A DNA stretch of 64,000 nt, from contig NZ_CP104275.1 in assembly GCF_025244925.1 (NCBI RefSeq), forward strand, positions 1,488,001 through 1,552,000. The letters run 5' to 3'. This DNA is from Arthrobacter zhaoxinii. Lineage in GTDB: Bacteria > Actinomycetota > Actinomycetes > Actinomycetales > Micrococcaceae. Position numbers and translations under genes: made by a program. Shown in pieces: positions 38,121-46,359 of this stretch (the stretch's first letter is position 1; each line of letters opens with the position of its first letter). The notes beneath the pieces were generated by a model, which did not search any database, had not been told where the DNA came from, and saw only the letters and a program-made list of their open reading frames with translations.

Positions 38121-39636
38121 GGGCGTCTCCGGTGTTCTTAGCAGACGGGATAAGCCGCCAGGCGATAACCGCGGCCACCACCAGCAGCGCGGCAGCAATA
38201 AACGATGTCACCTGCATGCCGTGCGTGAACGCCTGCTGCGCCAGGGCCAGCAATGCGTCATCGGTTCCGCCCAGTTCGCCGGCGGCGCTGGCCAGGGAAT
38301 CCTGCAACGCCGCCGCCGCTTCGGGCGGGGTGCCGGCGGGAACCTCCAGCTGCGCCCGGTAGAGGGCGGTCTGGACCGATCCGAGGACCCCGATGCCCAG
38401 GGCAACACCGAGCTCATAGGCCGTCTCGGCGATAGAGGATGCGGCACCGGCACGTGCCGGCGGAGCCGCAGCCACCACGGCATCCGTGGACAGCGTCATG
38501 GCCAGGCCCGTCCCCAGGCCGATCACCGCCAGTGCAATTCCTATGCCCAGGTAGCTGGGCAGCCCTTCGGTCAGCCCGAGCATCGCCAGCCCGAGGGCAC
38601 CGATGAGCAGGCCGGCTGCAATCGCACGCCCCAGACCCAGCTTGGACAAGGCGAACCCGACCACACCCACAACGGCCAGGGAAGCAACCGTCGCGGGCAT
38701 TTCGGCCATGCCGGCCCAGAAGGGGGAGTATCCGCGGACTAATTGCAGGTATTGGGAGAAGAAGAACAGCAGTCCGAAGAAGGCAAAGATGGAAAGCGCG
38801 TTGGCGGCAACCGCTCCGCCGAAGGCTGGAATGCGGAACAGGCTGATGTCGACCAGGGGTGTTTCCAGCCTTTGCTGCCGCCGGACGAAAACCCACCCGG
38901 CGGCCAGACCAAGGAGGAGGCCCGGGAAGACGGACCAATCGATCCCTTGACCGACCACCTGCTTGACGGCGTAGACCACCGGCACAATGGCCAGCACGGA
39001 AAGCACGGCGGAAACGAGGTCGATTCTTCCGGCGTCGGGATTGCGCGACTCGGGTAGGAGCCAAATGCCAAGGACCACGATGAGGGCGATCACCGGAACG
39101 TTGATCAGGAAGACCGAACCCCACCAGAAGAATTCCAGCAGGGCGCCGCCTACCAGCGGCCCGACCGCGCCGCCTGCCATTGCTCCGGCAGACCAAATAG
39201 CTATGGCCCGCGTCCGCTGGATCGGATCGTGGAACAGGTTGCGGATGATCGACAGGGTTGACGGCATGATGGTCGCGCCGGCAATACCCAGCAAAGCGCG
39301 GGCCGCAATCAGGATCTCCGCGGAAGGTGCGAAGGCCGCCAGCAGAGAGGCACCGCCGAAGGCGATGCTCCCGATCATCAGGAGCCGTTTACGGCCGATC
39401 CGGTCCGCGAGGTTGCCCATGGTTACCAGCAGCCCGGCCAGGACAAACGAATAAATGTCACCGATCCAGAGGATCTGTGTCGCGGTAGGCGCAAGCTCGG
39501 CAGTCAGCGCGGGGACAGCCATGTAGAGGACGGTTCCATCAATGGCCAGCAGGGTCACGGTCAGGATCAGGACGATGAGCGCGAGCCATTCCTTGCGCCC
39601 CGCTTTGGCCGGAGAGATGTGGGGGTACGTGCTCAT
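38107..39636 (-). CDS. MFS drug exporter (DHA2, 14 helices)
   Basis: 509-residue EmrB/QacA/Stp1-type transporter with about 14 helices. Visible motifs are the GNLADRIGRKRLLMIG loop and RALLGIAGATIMPSTLSIIR (motif C-like region of helix 5). It exports cationic or lipophilic compounds, probably cytotoxic. The ATG is 11 bases downstream of a perfect TetR-type palindrome. Its own regulator is translated from the overlapping downstream gene. Confidence 0.92.
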   Translation of the reverse strand: MSTYPHISPAKAGRKEWLALIVLILTVTLLAIDGTVLYMAVPALTAELAPTATQILWIGDIYSFVLAGLLVTMGNLADRIGRKRLLMIGSIAFGGASLLAAFAPSAEILIAARALLGIAGATIMPSTLSIIRNLFHDPIQRTRAIAIWSAGAMAGGAVGPLVGGALLEFFWWGSVFLINVPVIALIVVLGIWLLPESRNPDAGRIDLVSAVLSVLAIVPVVYAVKQVVGQGIDWSVFPGLLLGLAAGWVFVRRQQRLETPLVDISLFRIPAFGGAVAANALSIFAFFGLLFFFSQYLQLVRGYSPFWAGMAEMPATVASLAVVGVVGFALSKLGLGRAIAAGLLIGALGLAMLGLTEGLPSYLGIGIALAVIGLGTGLAMTLSTDAVVAAAPPARAGAASSIAETAYELGVALGIGVLGSVQTALYRAQLEVPAGTPPEAAAALQDSLASAAGELGGTDDALLALAQQAFTHGMQVTSFIAAALLVVAAVIAWRLIPSAKNTGDARGTH

Positions 39637-39647
39637 GCCCCTAGGCT

Positions 39648-39667
39648 AACAAACCATATGGTTCGTT
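39648..39667. promoter_or_regulatory. TetR operator candidate
   Basis: AACAAACCATATGGTTCGTT is a 20-bp palindrome with one mismatched pair and a perfect 12-bp core (39652-39663), immediately before the MFS start. Size and symmetry are those of TetR-family operators. Confidence 0.7.
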
Positions 39668-39895
39668 GCCGATCGCGACGCTGGCGAACCCTTCGGCCTT
39701 CCGGCAGGGACTCAGCGCGGCGGAAGCATTACACATACCAAGCCAAGAAATTATCGAATCTGCGCTAGACCATTCCGGACACCGCCGCCTAGGGCTTGAC
39801 GGTATTCGCGGGCCCACGCAATAGTTTCACTAATGCGTGGGCCCGGAAGCCCGAGCGTTACCGGATATTCCAATGCGATTTCAGGGGGAGCAGTG

Positions 39896-40087
39896 ATGGA
39901 AAAGGCTAAGTGGTCGGCTGCGGAAGTCGTGATTTTCGGTGTTGCGGCTTTTTGCTTGATTCTGGCGCTCGTGGTGGCACCAGTGTCTTCGCCGGGTATT
40001 GCGTCGGCACAATGGGTTCCGTTGGGGATCGGCGCTTTTCTCGCCTTCGAATTCGTGGATGTCAGGCGCCGCCGCACGTCGGCATAA
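39896..40087 (+). CDS. Small two-helix membrane protein
   Basis: 63 residues with a strong GGGGGAG site 5 bases before the ATG. Helix 1 (residues ~9-30, EVVIFGVAAFCLILALVVAP) and helix 2 (~38-54, QWVPLGIGAFLAFEFV), then an Arg-rich cytoplasmic tail. No family recognised. It converges on the NmrA-like gene. Confidence 0.65.
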   Translation: MEKAKWSAAEVVIFGVAAFCLILALVVAPVSSPGIASAQWVPLGIGAFLAFEFVDVRRRRTSA

Positions 40088-40095
40088 GACGTTGC

Positions 40096-40953
40096 TCAGT
40101 CGATCCAGGAACGCATCGTGTCGATCAGCGGCTCGGTAGGCCTTCCGATCAGCTTGGACAGCTCTCCCGGCGCCGGAGCCAGCGCGCCGTCGTGCATGTT
40201 GGCATTGAGCGTGCCCAGGAATCCAGCGGTCCCCTCATCGAGTCCGAGGCCGATCAGTTGTTTCTGTTCCTCCGCCGGTGTCAGGACCTCGTAGCGGACG
40301 GGAGTGCCAAGCACCTCCTGAGCGGCAGCCGCGAACTCCCAGTAGGTCCAGGCCGTGTCCCCGGACAACTCATAGGCCGTGCCCTCATGGCCCGGAGTGC
40401 TCAGCACGACGGCGGCCGCCTCGGCATAATCCCGGCGCGGAGCGCTGGCAATGCGGCCTGAACCCACGCTGTTGGCAACGACGCCCGTCCGGCGTGCGGC
40501 GTCGAACTCCTGCCGGTGGTTTTCCGTGTACCAACCGTGACGCAGAAAGGTCGACGGAATGCCGGAGGCGGTGATGAGCTCCTCCGTGGCCCGATGATCC
40601 GGAGCGAGGGCGAGTACCGACGTCGGCGCGTCAAGAACCGACGTGTAGACCAGGTGACGGACCCCGGCATCCTGCGCCGCTTCCACCGCGGTGGCGTGCT
40701 GCGGCACGCGCCGTCCCGGTTCGCTCATGGAAATAAGCAGGACCTTTTCGACGCCGTCCAGCACACCGGCTGCGGTGGTGGCGACGTTGAGGTCAACCTG
40801 TGCGGTACGCAGGCCGCGGTCGGCAAGCTCGGACAGGCGGTCCCGGTTGCGGCCGAGGGCAAGAATGTTCCCCGGGGCGGTGCCGCGTCCTATCAGGGAG
40901 TCGATGGTGAGGCCGCCGAGCTGTCCGGTTGCACCGAAGATGGCAATGCTCAT
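40096..40953 (-). CDS. NmrA-like NAD(P)H:quinone oxidoreductase (QOR2 type)
   Basis: 285 residues of the atypical SDR/NmrA family. The nucleotide-binding motif is FGATGQLGG near the N-terminus; LVYTSVLDAP and the FLRHGWYTEN segment are characteristic of QorB/QOR2. It reduces quinones with NADPH or acts as a redox sensor. Monocistronic, often paired with HxlR regulators, but none is adjacent. Confidence 0.9.
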   Translation of the reverse strand: MSIAIFGATGQLGGLTIDSLIGRGTAPGNILALGRNRDRLSELADRGLRTAQVDLNVATTAAGVLDGVEKVLLISMSEPGRRVPQHATAVEAAQDAGVRHLVYTSVLDAPTSVLALAPDHRATEELITASGIPSTFLRHGWYTENHRQEFDAARRTGVVANSVGSGRIASAPRRDYAEAAAVVLSTPGHEGTAYELSGDTAWTYWEFAAAAQEVLGTPVRYEVLTPAEEQKQLIGLGLDEGTAGFLGTLNANMHDGALAPAPGELSKLIGRPTEPLIDTMRSWID

Positions 40954-41112
40954 GGATGGTTCCTTTCAACGAGGATCCGGGAGGCCATCCCGGCGGCAGG
41001 AATCGGTGACAGAGTAGGACACTGCCGGCTAGGTCGCCAGCGAGGCAAGTGGACGGTACCGTTTGCACATCGACAGCCGGCACCCAGCCGAGCAGACGCA
41101 GAAGGGGGCACC

Positions 41113-41595
41113 ATGGCTTCGCAGAGATTGGCCGGGGGCGTCAGGTTCGTAGAGCGCCCGCCCGGATGGCTTCGGTGGGGAGGCGGTGCCTTCCTGGCAG
41201 CCGTTGGCGGCGCGTTGGCCGTCGGGGCAGCCGCCGATTCCGTCTGGCCGTTGTATTTAGCGGCCGCAGGGCTCCTGCTCGCTGCCGGTTGGTGGTGCTT
41301 CCTTGCGCGGATCACGGTCGCGGTGGACCAGCAGGCCGCCATCCTGAGAGGACCCCTGTGGAATCGATCCATTCAGCGCCAAAACATACAGGACATTACG
41401 GTGGCCAAAGATCACGGCCTGAATACCGGACTGGTGAACTGGCCGGTGACACGGCACGCACACGGCTCCCTGACGAGGCTTAACCTGGGCGGCGCCGGTG
41501 CCGTGACGTTCTCCGACGGCGGCAGCCACCGCTACCAAGTGGTGCTGGAGGATCTTTCTGCCGCCGAGGACCTGGCCGACGTGCTCAGGGCCTGA
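41113..41595 (+). CDS. Hypothetical membrane protein (PH-like C-terminus)
   Basis: 160 residues. Two hydrophobic helices (about residues 22-42 and 45-64) followed by ~95 residues of beta-rich sequence (VAVDQQAAILRGPLWNRSIQ, ITVAKDHGLNTGLVNWPV) like small actinobacterial proteins of bacterial PH-domain type. ATG at 41113 follows GAAGGGGG. Function unknown. Probably co-transcribed with the SRPBCC gene 37 bases downstream. Confidence 0.68.
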   Translation: MASQRLAGGVRFVERPPGWLRWGGGAFLAAVGGALAVGAAADSVWPLYLAAAGLLLAAGWWCFLARITVAVDQQAAILRGPLWNRSIQRQNIQDITVAKDHGLNTGLVNWPVTRHAHGSLTRLNLGGAGAVTFSDGGSHRYQVVLEDLSAAEDLADVLRA

Positions 41596-41632
41596 TCTGC
41601 GGCCGGCGCCGAGGTGTGCCACAATCGTGGCC

Positions 41633-42130
41633 ATGCCGCTGACTTCCGTCTCCGCCGACAATGGTTCCCTGGCGATCGCCTGGTCCTTTTCCGCATCGGT
41701 TGAGGCCGTCTGGAACGGATTGACCGATGCCGGCTTGCTGTCCCAATGGCTGGGCCGGCCGATCGAATGCGATGTGCGAACCGGCGGAACGGTCGCCGTC
41801 GACCACGGCGAAGGCTACAGATCCCGCAGCGTCATCACGGAAATGGCCCGCCCGCAGAAGCTGGCCATGACCTGGGAGTTCCCGGAGGAACCTGTTTCCC
41901 GGATCGCCATCCGGCTGCGCACCGTCGATGCCGGAACACTGCTGGAATTCGCGCACCACGATCTCGGGACCCTTGTGGATTCCTACGGGCCCGGTTGGAT
42001 CACCCACCTGACGTATCTGGAGGCCGCCGTCGCCGGCGCTGCACTTCCCAACGCACAGTTCTGGCCGCTGCATTCCACTCTGGAGACGCTGTATGCGGCC
42101 CACCTGGAGCAGAAGCGGATTACGGCCTGA
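41633..42130 (+). CDS. SRPBCC / AHSA1-like protein
   Basis: 165 residues of the START-like AHA1 family. Family signature segments: FSASVEAVWNGLTDAGLLSQWL and EGYRSRSVITEMARPQKLAMTWEF, plus a C-terminal GWITHLTYLEAAVAG helix. These bind hydrophobic ligands in a helix-grip cavity. The ATG at 41633 was taken over a GTG two codons upstream. It converges with an overlapping GNAT gene end (11 bases). Confidence 0.85.
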   Translation: MPLTSVSADNGSLAIAWSFSASVEAVWNGLTDAGLLSQWLGRPIECDVRTGGTVAVDHGEGYRSRSVITEMARPQKLAMTWEFPEEPVSRIAIRLRTVDAGTLLEFAHHDLGTLVDSYGPGWITHLTYLEAAVAGAALPNAQFWPLHSTLETLYAAHLEQKRITA

Positions 42131-43097
42131 CGTTTTTCTTCTGCAGGATGATCTCCGTCTCGACGGGCGTAAAACCAAGCCGGGTGTTGATGGAACGCAT
42201 CCAGACATTCTGATCATCGCTGCTGGTCCGGACTCTGGAGACATTTCCACTCTCAACAGCACGGTGCAGCGACGCCAGCTTCACAGCTGCCCCGAGTCCG
42301 TGGCCGCGGTGGCCGGTAACCACGAGCGTTCCTTCAATCTGCGCCGGGCGGCCGGGATGGGTGGCGGCGAGCAAACAGGTCCAGGCCGCCACGTTTGCGT
42401 TCAGGTCCACGGCAATGGATTCAATGACTGTGGATCCCTGAGCCACCCACAGGTCGATTTCTTCCGCGTATTCAGCAGGGGAGACCGGGGTCTCGCCCCA
42501 GCCGAGCTCACCGTTGGGGGCCTCGGCGTCCACCAGGCCTTTGATCTGTCCCACTTGTTCCCGGAACCGTTCCGGGACGCCGTTGACGTACGTCGAGATC
42601 TCGTAGCCCGGCGCCGTCGTCGGGCCGGTCAACTGGGCGTCGCGGAGGTCAAGTTCGACGACGGTTTCGGTGGTTGCCGCGGTATAGCCCAGCGGGGAGG
42701 CGAACTTCCGGGTGAGCGCATCGATTTCGGCTGTGGTGGAGCGGTAGGCGCTTGCCACGAACCTCGTGGTCGACGCCGGACTCGCATCTTCCGCTGCACG
42801 GGCCAGCGCGGATCCAACTCCCGTGTTCTGGTGGGCAGGATCGACCCAGACAAATATCCACGTGGTGTCCGGAGTGTCCGCTGAATTCATCGCGGCAGCA
42901 AAGCCAAGCAGCGTGGTCCCGTTCCAGGCTCCAAACAAATGGTTTCGCCATCCGTTGGGTGTGCGCCACCCGAGAATACGTGCTTCCCGGCCGAGGGGAG
43001 TCCATCCGGTCCGGACATTTTGGTTAGCTGAGGATTCAACGCGGTACGCAGCAGCCATGTCGGCGTCATTAGTGAGGTCCAGCGGGCGGATGTCCAT
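42120..43097 (-). CDS. GNAT acetyltransferase, tandem domains
   Basis: 325 residues with two GNAT folds: residues ~1-150 (WIFVWVDPAHQNTGVGSALA) and ~165-325 (EGTLVVTGHRGHGLGAAVKL, holding the acetyl-CoA loop). Substrate unknown. ATG at 43097 preferred over 43115, because the latter would follow directly on a terminator hairpin ending at 43117. Confidence 0.83.
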   Translation of the reverse strand: MDIRPLDLTNDADMAAAYRVESSANQNVRTGWTPLGREARILGWRTPNGWRNHLFGAWNGTTLLGFAAAMNSADTPDTTWIFVWVDPAHQNTGVGSALARAAEDASPASTTRFVASAYRSTTAEIDALTRKFASPLGYTAATTETVVELDLRDAQLTGPTTAPGYEISTYVNGVPERFREQVGQIKGLVDAEAPNGELGWGETPVSPAEYAEEIDLWVAQGSTVIESIAVDLNANVAAWTCLLAATHPGRPAQIEGTLVVTGHRGHGLGAAVKLASLHRAVESGNVSRVRTSSDDQNVWMRSINTRLGFTPVETEIILQKKNVRP

Positions 43098-43116
43098 GGA
43101 CGACACTCTAGGCATT

Positions 43117-43166
43117 TAAAACAATTCCGGCGCAGCACCCCTGGGTGCCGCGCCGGAATTGTTTTA
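43117..43166 (-). terminator. Long terminator hairpin
   Basis: Perfect 17-bp outer stem (43117-43133 with 43150-43166) plus a 6-bp inner stem GCACCC/GGGTGC. It is downstream of the small membrane protein gene and immediately upstream of the GNAT start. Confidence 0.85.
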
Positions 43167-43191
43167 CCGGCACAGGGCCGGTCAACGCTGG

Positions 43192-43476
43192 TTACGCGTT
43201 GTTGTTGTTGCTGTGTCCGCGGTGGCCGGACTTGGCCAGGCCGCGGGCAACCATCAGACCGACCGTGAGGAAGGTGATGTATTCCATTGCCTGTGCGGCG
43301 TTGAACGCGTCAAGGCCGTTTTCGCTGGCGTTGTCGCCGACAACTGCAGCCGTGATGACCGTGGCGATAACCGCCAGGACGTAAACGGCGAATTCGAGGG
43401 TCCGCGTGGACACCTTGATGTCGTTGGCGTTGCGAACGGTGGTGCTGTGATCGTTGTGAGTCTGCGTATTCGCCAT
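43192..43476 (-). CDS. Small hypothetical membrane protein
   Basis: 94 residues. Polar N-terminus, helix 1 (~residues 28-46, LEFAVYVLAVIATVITAAVV), helix 2 (~62-79, AMEYITFLTVGLMVARGLA), His/Asn-rich tail ending NNNNA. AGGAG lies 6 bases before the ATG. Similar small proteins are frequent in Arthrobacter-like genomes; role unknown. Confidence 0.75.
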   Translation of the reverse strand: MANTQTHNDHSTTVRNANDIKVSTRTLEFAVYVLAVIATVITAAVVGDNASENGLDAFNAAQAMEYITFLTVGLMVARGLAKSGHRGHSNNNNA

Positions 43477-43647
43477 GTGGGTCTCCTAAGTAGTGGTGTG
43501 AGCGGCCTGACGGCCATGCAACTTTGATCCCGCTACTGAAACCATGTCGACATTTTCTCTACTCGAAAGACTTTATGCGTAGGAGAACTAATAAGCAAAC
43601 TTACATTTGGCACCCGGGCGTCGGACTGGTGGGGGAGACGCTTAAAC

Positions 43648-43683
43648 AAAAGAAGGAACAGGCAAAAACCTGTTCCTTCTTTT
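43648..43683 (-). terminator. Terminator of the tRNA cluster
   Basis: Perfect 15-bp stem AAAAGAAGGAACAGG/CCTGTTCCTTCTTTT with a 6-base loop, 23 bases past the last minus-strand tRNA; the transcript ends in a U-run. Confidence 0.9.
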
Positions 43684-43705
43684 CCGGCGGTCAAAGCCGG
43701 GGGAG

Positions 43706-43779
43706 AGCGGACGACGGGATTCGAACCCGCGACATCCACCTTGGCAAGGTGGTGCTCTAGCCAGCTGAGCTACGTCCGC
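43706..43779 (-). tRNA. tRNA-Gly (GCC)
   Basis: 74-base cloverleaf: 7-bp acceptor GCGGACG/CGTCCGC, anticodon loop TTGCCAA (anticodon GCC), T loop TTCGAAT, discriminator U. CCA not encoded. One of three near-identical copies. Confidence 0.97.
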
Positions 43780-43804
43780 AAATAAAAACAGTCGAAACTG
43801 TCCG

Positions 43805-43876
43805 TGCGCGATACTGGGATCGAACCAGTGACCTCTTCCGTGTCAGGGAAGCGCGCTACCGCTGCGCCAATCGCGC
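43805..43876 (-). tRNA. tRNA-Val (GAC)
   Basis: 72-base cloverleaf: acceptor GCGCGAT/ATCGCGC, anticodon loop CTGACAC (anticodon GAC), T loop TTCGATC, discriminator A. Identical to the copy at 44035. Confidence 0.97.
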
Positions 43877-43932
43877 CCTAAACTGCTCGGCCCGTTCAGG
43901 ATTACTCCTGGAAAACCATAAGCAGAAGGGAG

Positions 43933-44006
43933 AGCGGACGACGGGATTCGAACCCGCGACATCCACCTTGGCAAGGTGGTGCTCTAGCCAGCTGAGCTAC
44001 GTCCGC
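43933..44006 (-). tRNA. tRNA-Gly (GCC), second copy
   Basis: Same 74-base sequence as the 43706 copy, anticodon GCC. Forms the duplicated Val-Gly unit with the tRNA-Val at 44035. Confidence 0.97.
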
Positions 44007-44034
44007 AAGAAAAGTACTGAAACAGTACTGTTCG

Positions 44035-44106
44035 TGCGCGATACTGGGATCGAACCAGTGACCTCTTCCGTGTCAGGGAAGCGCGCTACCGCTGCGCCAA
44101 TCGCGC
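44035..44106 (-). tRNA. tRNA-Val (GAC), second copy
   Basis: Same 72-base sequence as the 43805 copy, anticodon GAC. Confidence 0.97.
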
Positions 44107-44137
44107 CCATAAATGGGTTCTTTACAATCCACTGTGG

Positions 44138-44208
44138 AGGTGGGGACGGGATTCGAACCCGCGTATACGGCTTTGCAGGCCGCTGCCTCGCCTCTCGGCC
44201 ACCCCACC
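44138..44208 (-). tRNA. tRNA-Cys (GCA)
   Basis: 71-base cloverleaf: acceptor GGTGGGG/CCCCACC, anticodon loop CTGCAAA (anticodon GCA), T loop TTCGAAT, discriminator U as usual for tRNA-Cys. Confidence 0.97.
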
Positions 44209-44279
44209 GTAACCGCCGCATAAAGCTTTGGAGAACCGAACCCGTAAACAACCGGGACCGGCTTGTACAGTGACTTGCG

Positions 44280-44353
44280 AGCGGACGACGGGATTCGAAC
44301 CCGCGACATCCACCTTGGCAAGGTGGTGCTCTAGCCAGCTGAGCTACGTCCGC
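44280..44353 (-). tRNA. tRNA-Gly (GCC), third copy
   Basis: Same 74-base tRNA-Gly; first tRNA of the minus-strand cluster in transcription order. Confidence 0.97.
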
Positions 44354-44577
44354 ATGTTGATGAGTCGAGGTGCTAAGTGCCCCGGAATGCTTGCGCTTTC
44401 CGCGGCGAACCCCCGCTTTCCAACGAAGAAAAACTCTATAGGACGTTTGCGGGTTCGTCCAATCGGCCCCGGGATCAGGGCTGGTTTGGACTCGCGCCGG
44501 ATGTGGGCTAGCATCTTTACACGTTGGAGTGCTTACGGGCGCATCAGCTCCAAACAGCAGAACAAAGCAGTACAGAG

Positions 44578-44649
44578 GGGCGATTGGCGCAGTGGTAGCG
44601 CGCTTCGTTCACACCGAAGAGGTCACTGGTTCGAACCCAGTATCGCCCA
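44578..44649 (+). tRNA. tRNA-Val (CAC)
   Basis: 72-base cloverleaf on the plus strand: acceptor GGGCGAT/ATCGCCC, anticodon loop TTCACAC (anticodon CAC), discriminator A. It reads GUG, complementing the GAC isoacceptors on the other strand, and is closely related to them in sequence. Confidence 0.97.
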
Positions 44650-44663
44650 CCCTTTCTTACCGG

Positions 44664-44696
44664 CAGGCATCAGGAATCACTCCTGGTGCCTGTTTT
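44664..44696 (+). terminator. Terminator of tRNA-Val (CAC)
   Basis: 12-bp stem CAGGCATCAGGA/TCCTGGTGCCTG with one G-U pair, 5-base loop, followed by TTTT. Confidence 0.85.
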
Positions 44697-44731
44697 GGTT
44701 AAACGTCAGAGCCGGGTGACAAACTGTCTGT

Positions 44732-45676
44732 ATGACTGAACCAGCACTGGCCCACGCCACCGAATACGGCCGCATGTACTCGCGGTCGCTTTCCGAGCCG
44801 CCCACGGTCCCGTCCATCACCACAGTGATTTCCCAGGGCTCCACCTCCCTGGACGGCTGGCACAGCTATATGGCGGCCTCCGCCGTCGTGAAGGATCCCA
44901 AGCTCACCGCCGCGCTCGGCAGCCCGTCCCAGCTGCGTTCCGTAGTGAAGGAAGCGTCCTCGGCCTCCGAACGCTACCGCGACGCCGCTGCCCAGCGGGG
45001 TACACGCGTCCACTTCTACTGCGAACAGGTGGCGCTCCGGGCCCTGGGCCGGCCGCATGAAGTTGAACGCGCCCGCGAGGACCTGGCCGCCCGCGGAGAG
45101 CACCAGTTCGCGGACCGGTTCGACGAATGGTGGAAGCTCTACGACGTCCAGCCCATCGCCCCGGAAATTACCGTGTGGAATGCCGAACTCGGCTACGCAG
45201 GCACCCTGGATCTCGTGGCGCGCATCGGCGGCCGGCTTTGCCTGATCGACTACAAAACCAAGAACACTGACCGAGACGGCCAGGTCAAACAGCTGGATGA
45301 CAAAGTAGTTATGCAGCTTGTTGCAGGCATGAAGGCACAGGAATCCCTGGTCGACGCCGCTGCCGGCACCTGGGAGCCGTGGGCATACGGCCAGGACCCG
45401 CTGCTGCTCGGAGTCGCCGTTGGACAGACCGAGGTGCGTCCCATGCGGGCCAACCCGGACGTGCTGCCCCAGCACTGGTTCAAGTTCTGCGCGCTGCGGC
45501 GGGTCTGGCAGACCAGCATCGACGCCGTTGCCGCCGGCCGTGCCCTGCTTCCCGTGCCGCCGCCCCCGGTGGGAGCACACGAAACCCCTGCCCCGCGGGC
45601 TGCACCTCCCGCCGCCTCCGCCCCCGAGACTGCAGATCCGCAGACTTCAGTGCCGGCAGGCGCTCCGCAGCCCTGA
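44732..45676 (+). CDS. PD-(D/E)XK (RecB/Cas4-like) nuclease-fold protein
   Basis: 314 residues. The nuclease-like core has GYAGTLDLVAR (catalytic Asp), LCLIDYKTKN (Asp-x-Lys) and a downstream Gln (VKQLDDKVVMQLVAG), the order seen in RecB/Cas4-type nucleases. An upstream His (RGTRVHFYCE) fits the same fold. The last ~55 residues are Pro/Ala-rich and disordered. No helicase or CRISPR genes are near; such proteins are annotated hypothetical in Arthrobacter. Likely DNA processing, unproven. Confidence 0.72.
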   Translation: MTEPALAHATEYGRMYSRSLSEPPTVPSITTVISQGSTSLDGWHSYMAASAVVKDPKLTAALGSPSQLRSVVKEASSASERYRDAAAQRGTRVHFYCEQVALRALGRPHEVERAREDLAARGEHQFADRFDEWWKLYDVQPIAPEITVWNAELGYAGTLDLVARIGGRLCLIDYKTKNTDRDGQVKQLDDKVVMQLVAGMKAQESLVDAAAGTWEPWAYGQDPLLLGVAVGQTEVRPMRANPDVLPQHWFKFCALRRVWQTSIDAVAAGRALLPVPPPPVGAHETPAPRAAPPAASAPETADPQTSVPAGAPQP

Positions 45677-45750
45677 TCGTCCCGGTCAGCAGCGGAGCCA
45701 ACTAGACTGGATTCCGATCCCATGCAGCAACAGTAAGGAACGAAACTCCA

Positions 45751-46353
45751 ATGGCCATCCTGACTATCCGCACGCTCGGCGACCCGGTCCTGCGGACCCG
45801 CGCCGAAGACGTGACCGACTTCGGCCCCGAACTGGCGAAGCTGGTAGCGGACATGGAGGAGACCATGGAGGACGTGGAAGGGGCCGGACTGGCTGCGCCG
45901 CAGGTCGGCGTGAGCCTTCGGGTCTTTACCTACAGCGTCGACGGCCAGTCGGGCCACGTCGTGAATCCGGTCCTGGAACTCAGCGAAGACCTCCAGCCGG
46001 ACCACCTGGAAGGCTGTCTGTCCATCCCCGGACTCGGCTACCCGGCCCCGCGCTTCCGCTGGGCCCGGGTCACCGGCGTCGACCTGCACGGCAACCCGAT
46101 CAGCATCGAGGGCGAGGGCATGCTCGCCCGCTGCTTCCAGCACGAAACGGACCACCTGAACGGGTCGCTCTACATCGACCGGCTCGAAGGGGAACACCGT
46201 AAGGAAGCCCTGCGGGCCATCCGGCAGCGCGAATACGACGCCGTCGCGGACCGCACCGCGGCCCTGCGCGCCCAAAGCGTGGGGTCCAGCTTCGGCACCT
46301 TCGGCCAGGTCGCCGCCGCCAAAGGCACCTTCGGCACCCAGACCGGAGCTTAG
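45751..46353 (+). CDS. def: Peptide deformylase
   Basis: 200 residues. All three motifs are present: GAGLAAPQVG (residues 44-53), EGCLSIP (Cys89) and QHETDHLNG (His131, Glu132, His135). It removes the N-formyl group from nascent proteins, using a metal bound by Cys89/His131/His135. First gene of def-fmt-rsmB-rpe; the fmt start follows 6 bases after its stop. Confidence 0.96.
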   Translation: MAILTIRTLGDPVLRTRAEDVTDFGPELAKLVADMEETMEDVEGAGLAAPQVGVSLRVFTYSVDGQSGHVVNPVLELSEDLQPDHLEGCLSIPGLGYPAPRFRWARVTGVDLHGNPISIEGEGMLARCFQHETDHLNGSLYIDRLEGEHRKEALRAIRQREYDAVADRTAALRAQSVGSSFGTFGQVAAAKGTFGTQTGA

Positions 46354-46359
46354 GTAAGC

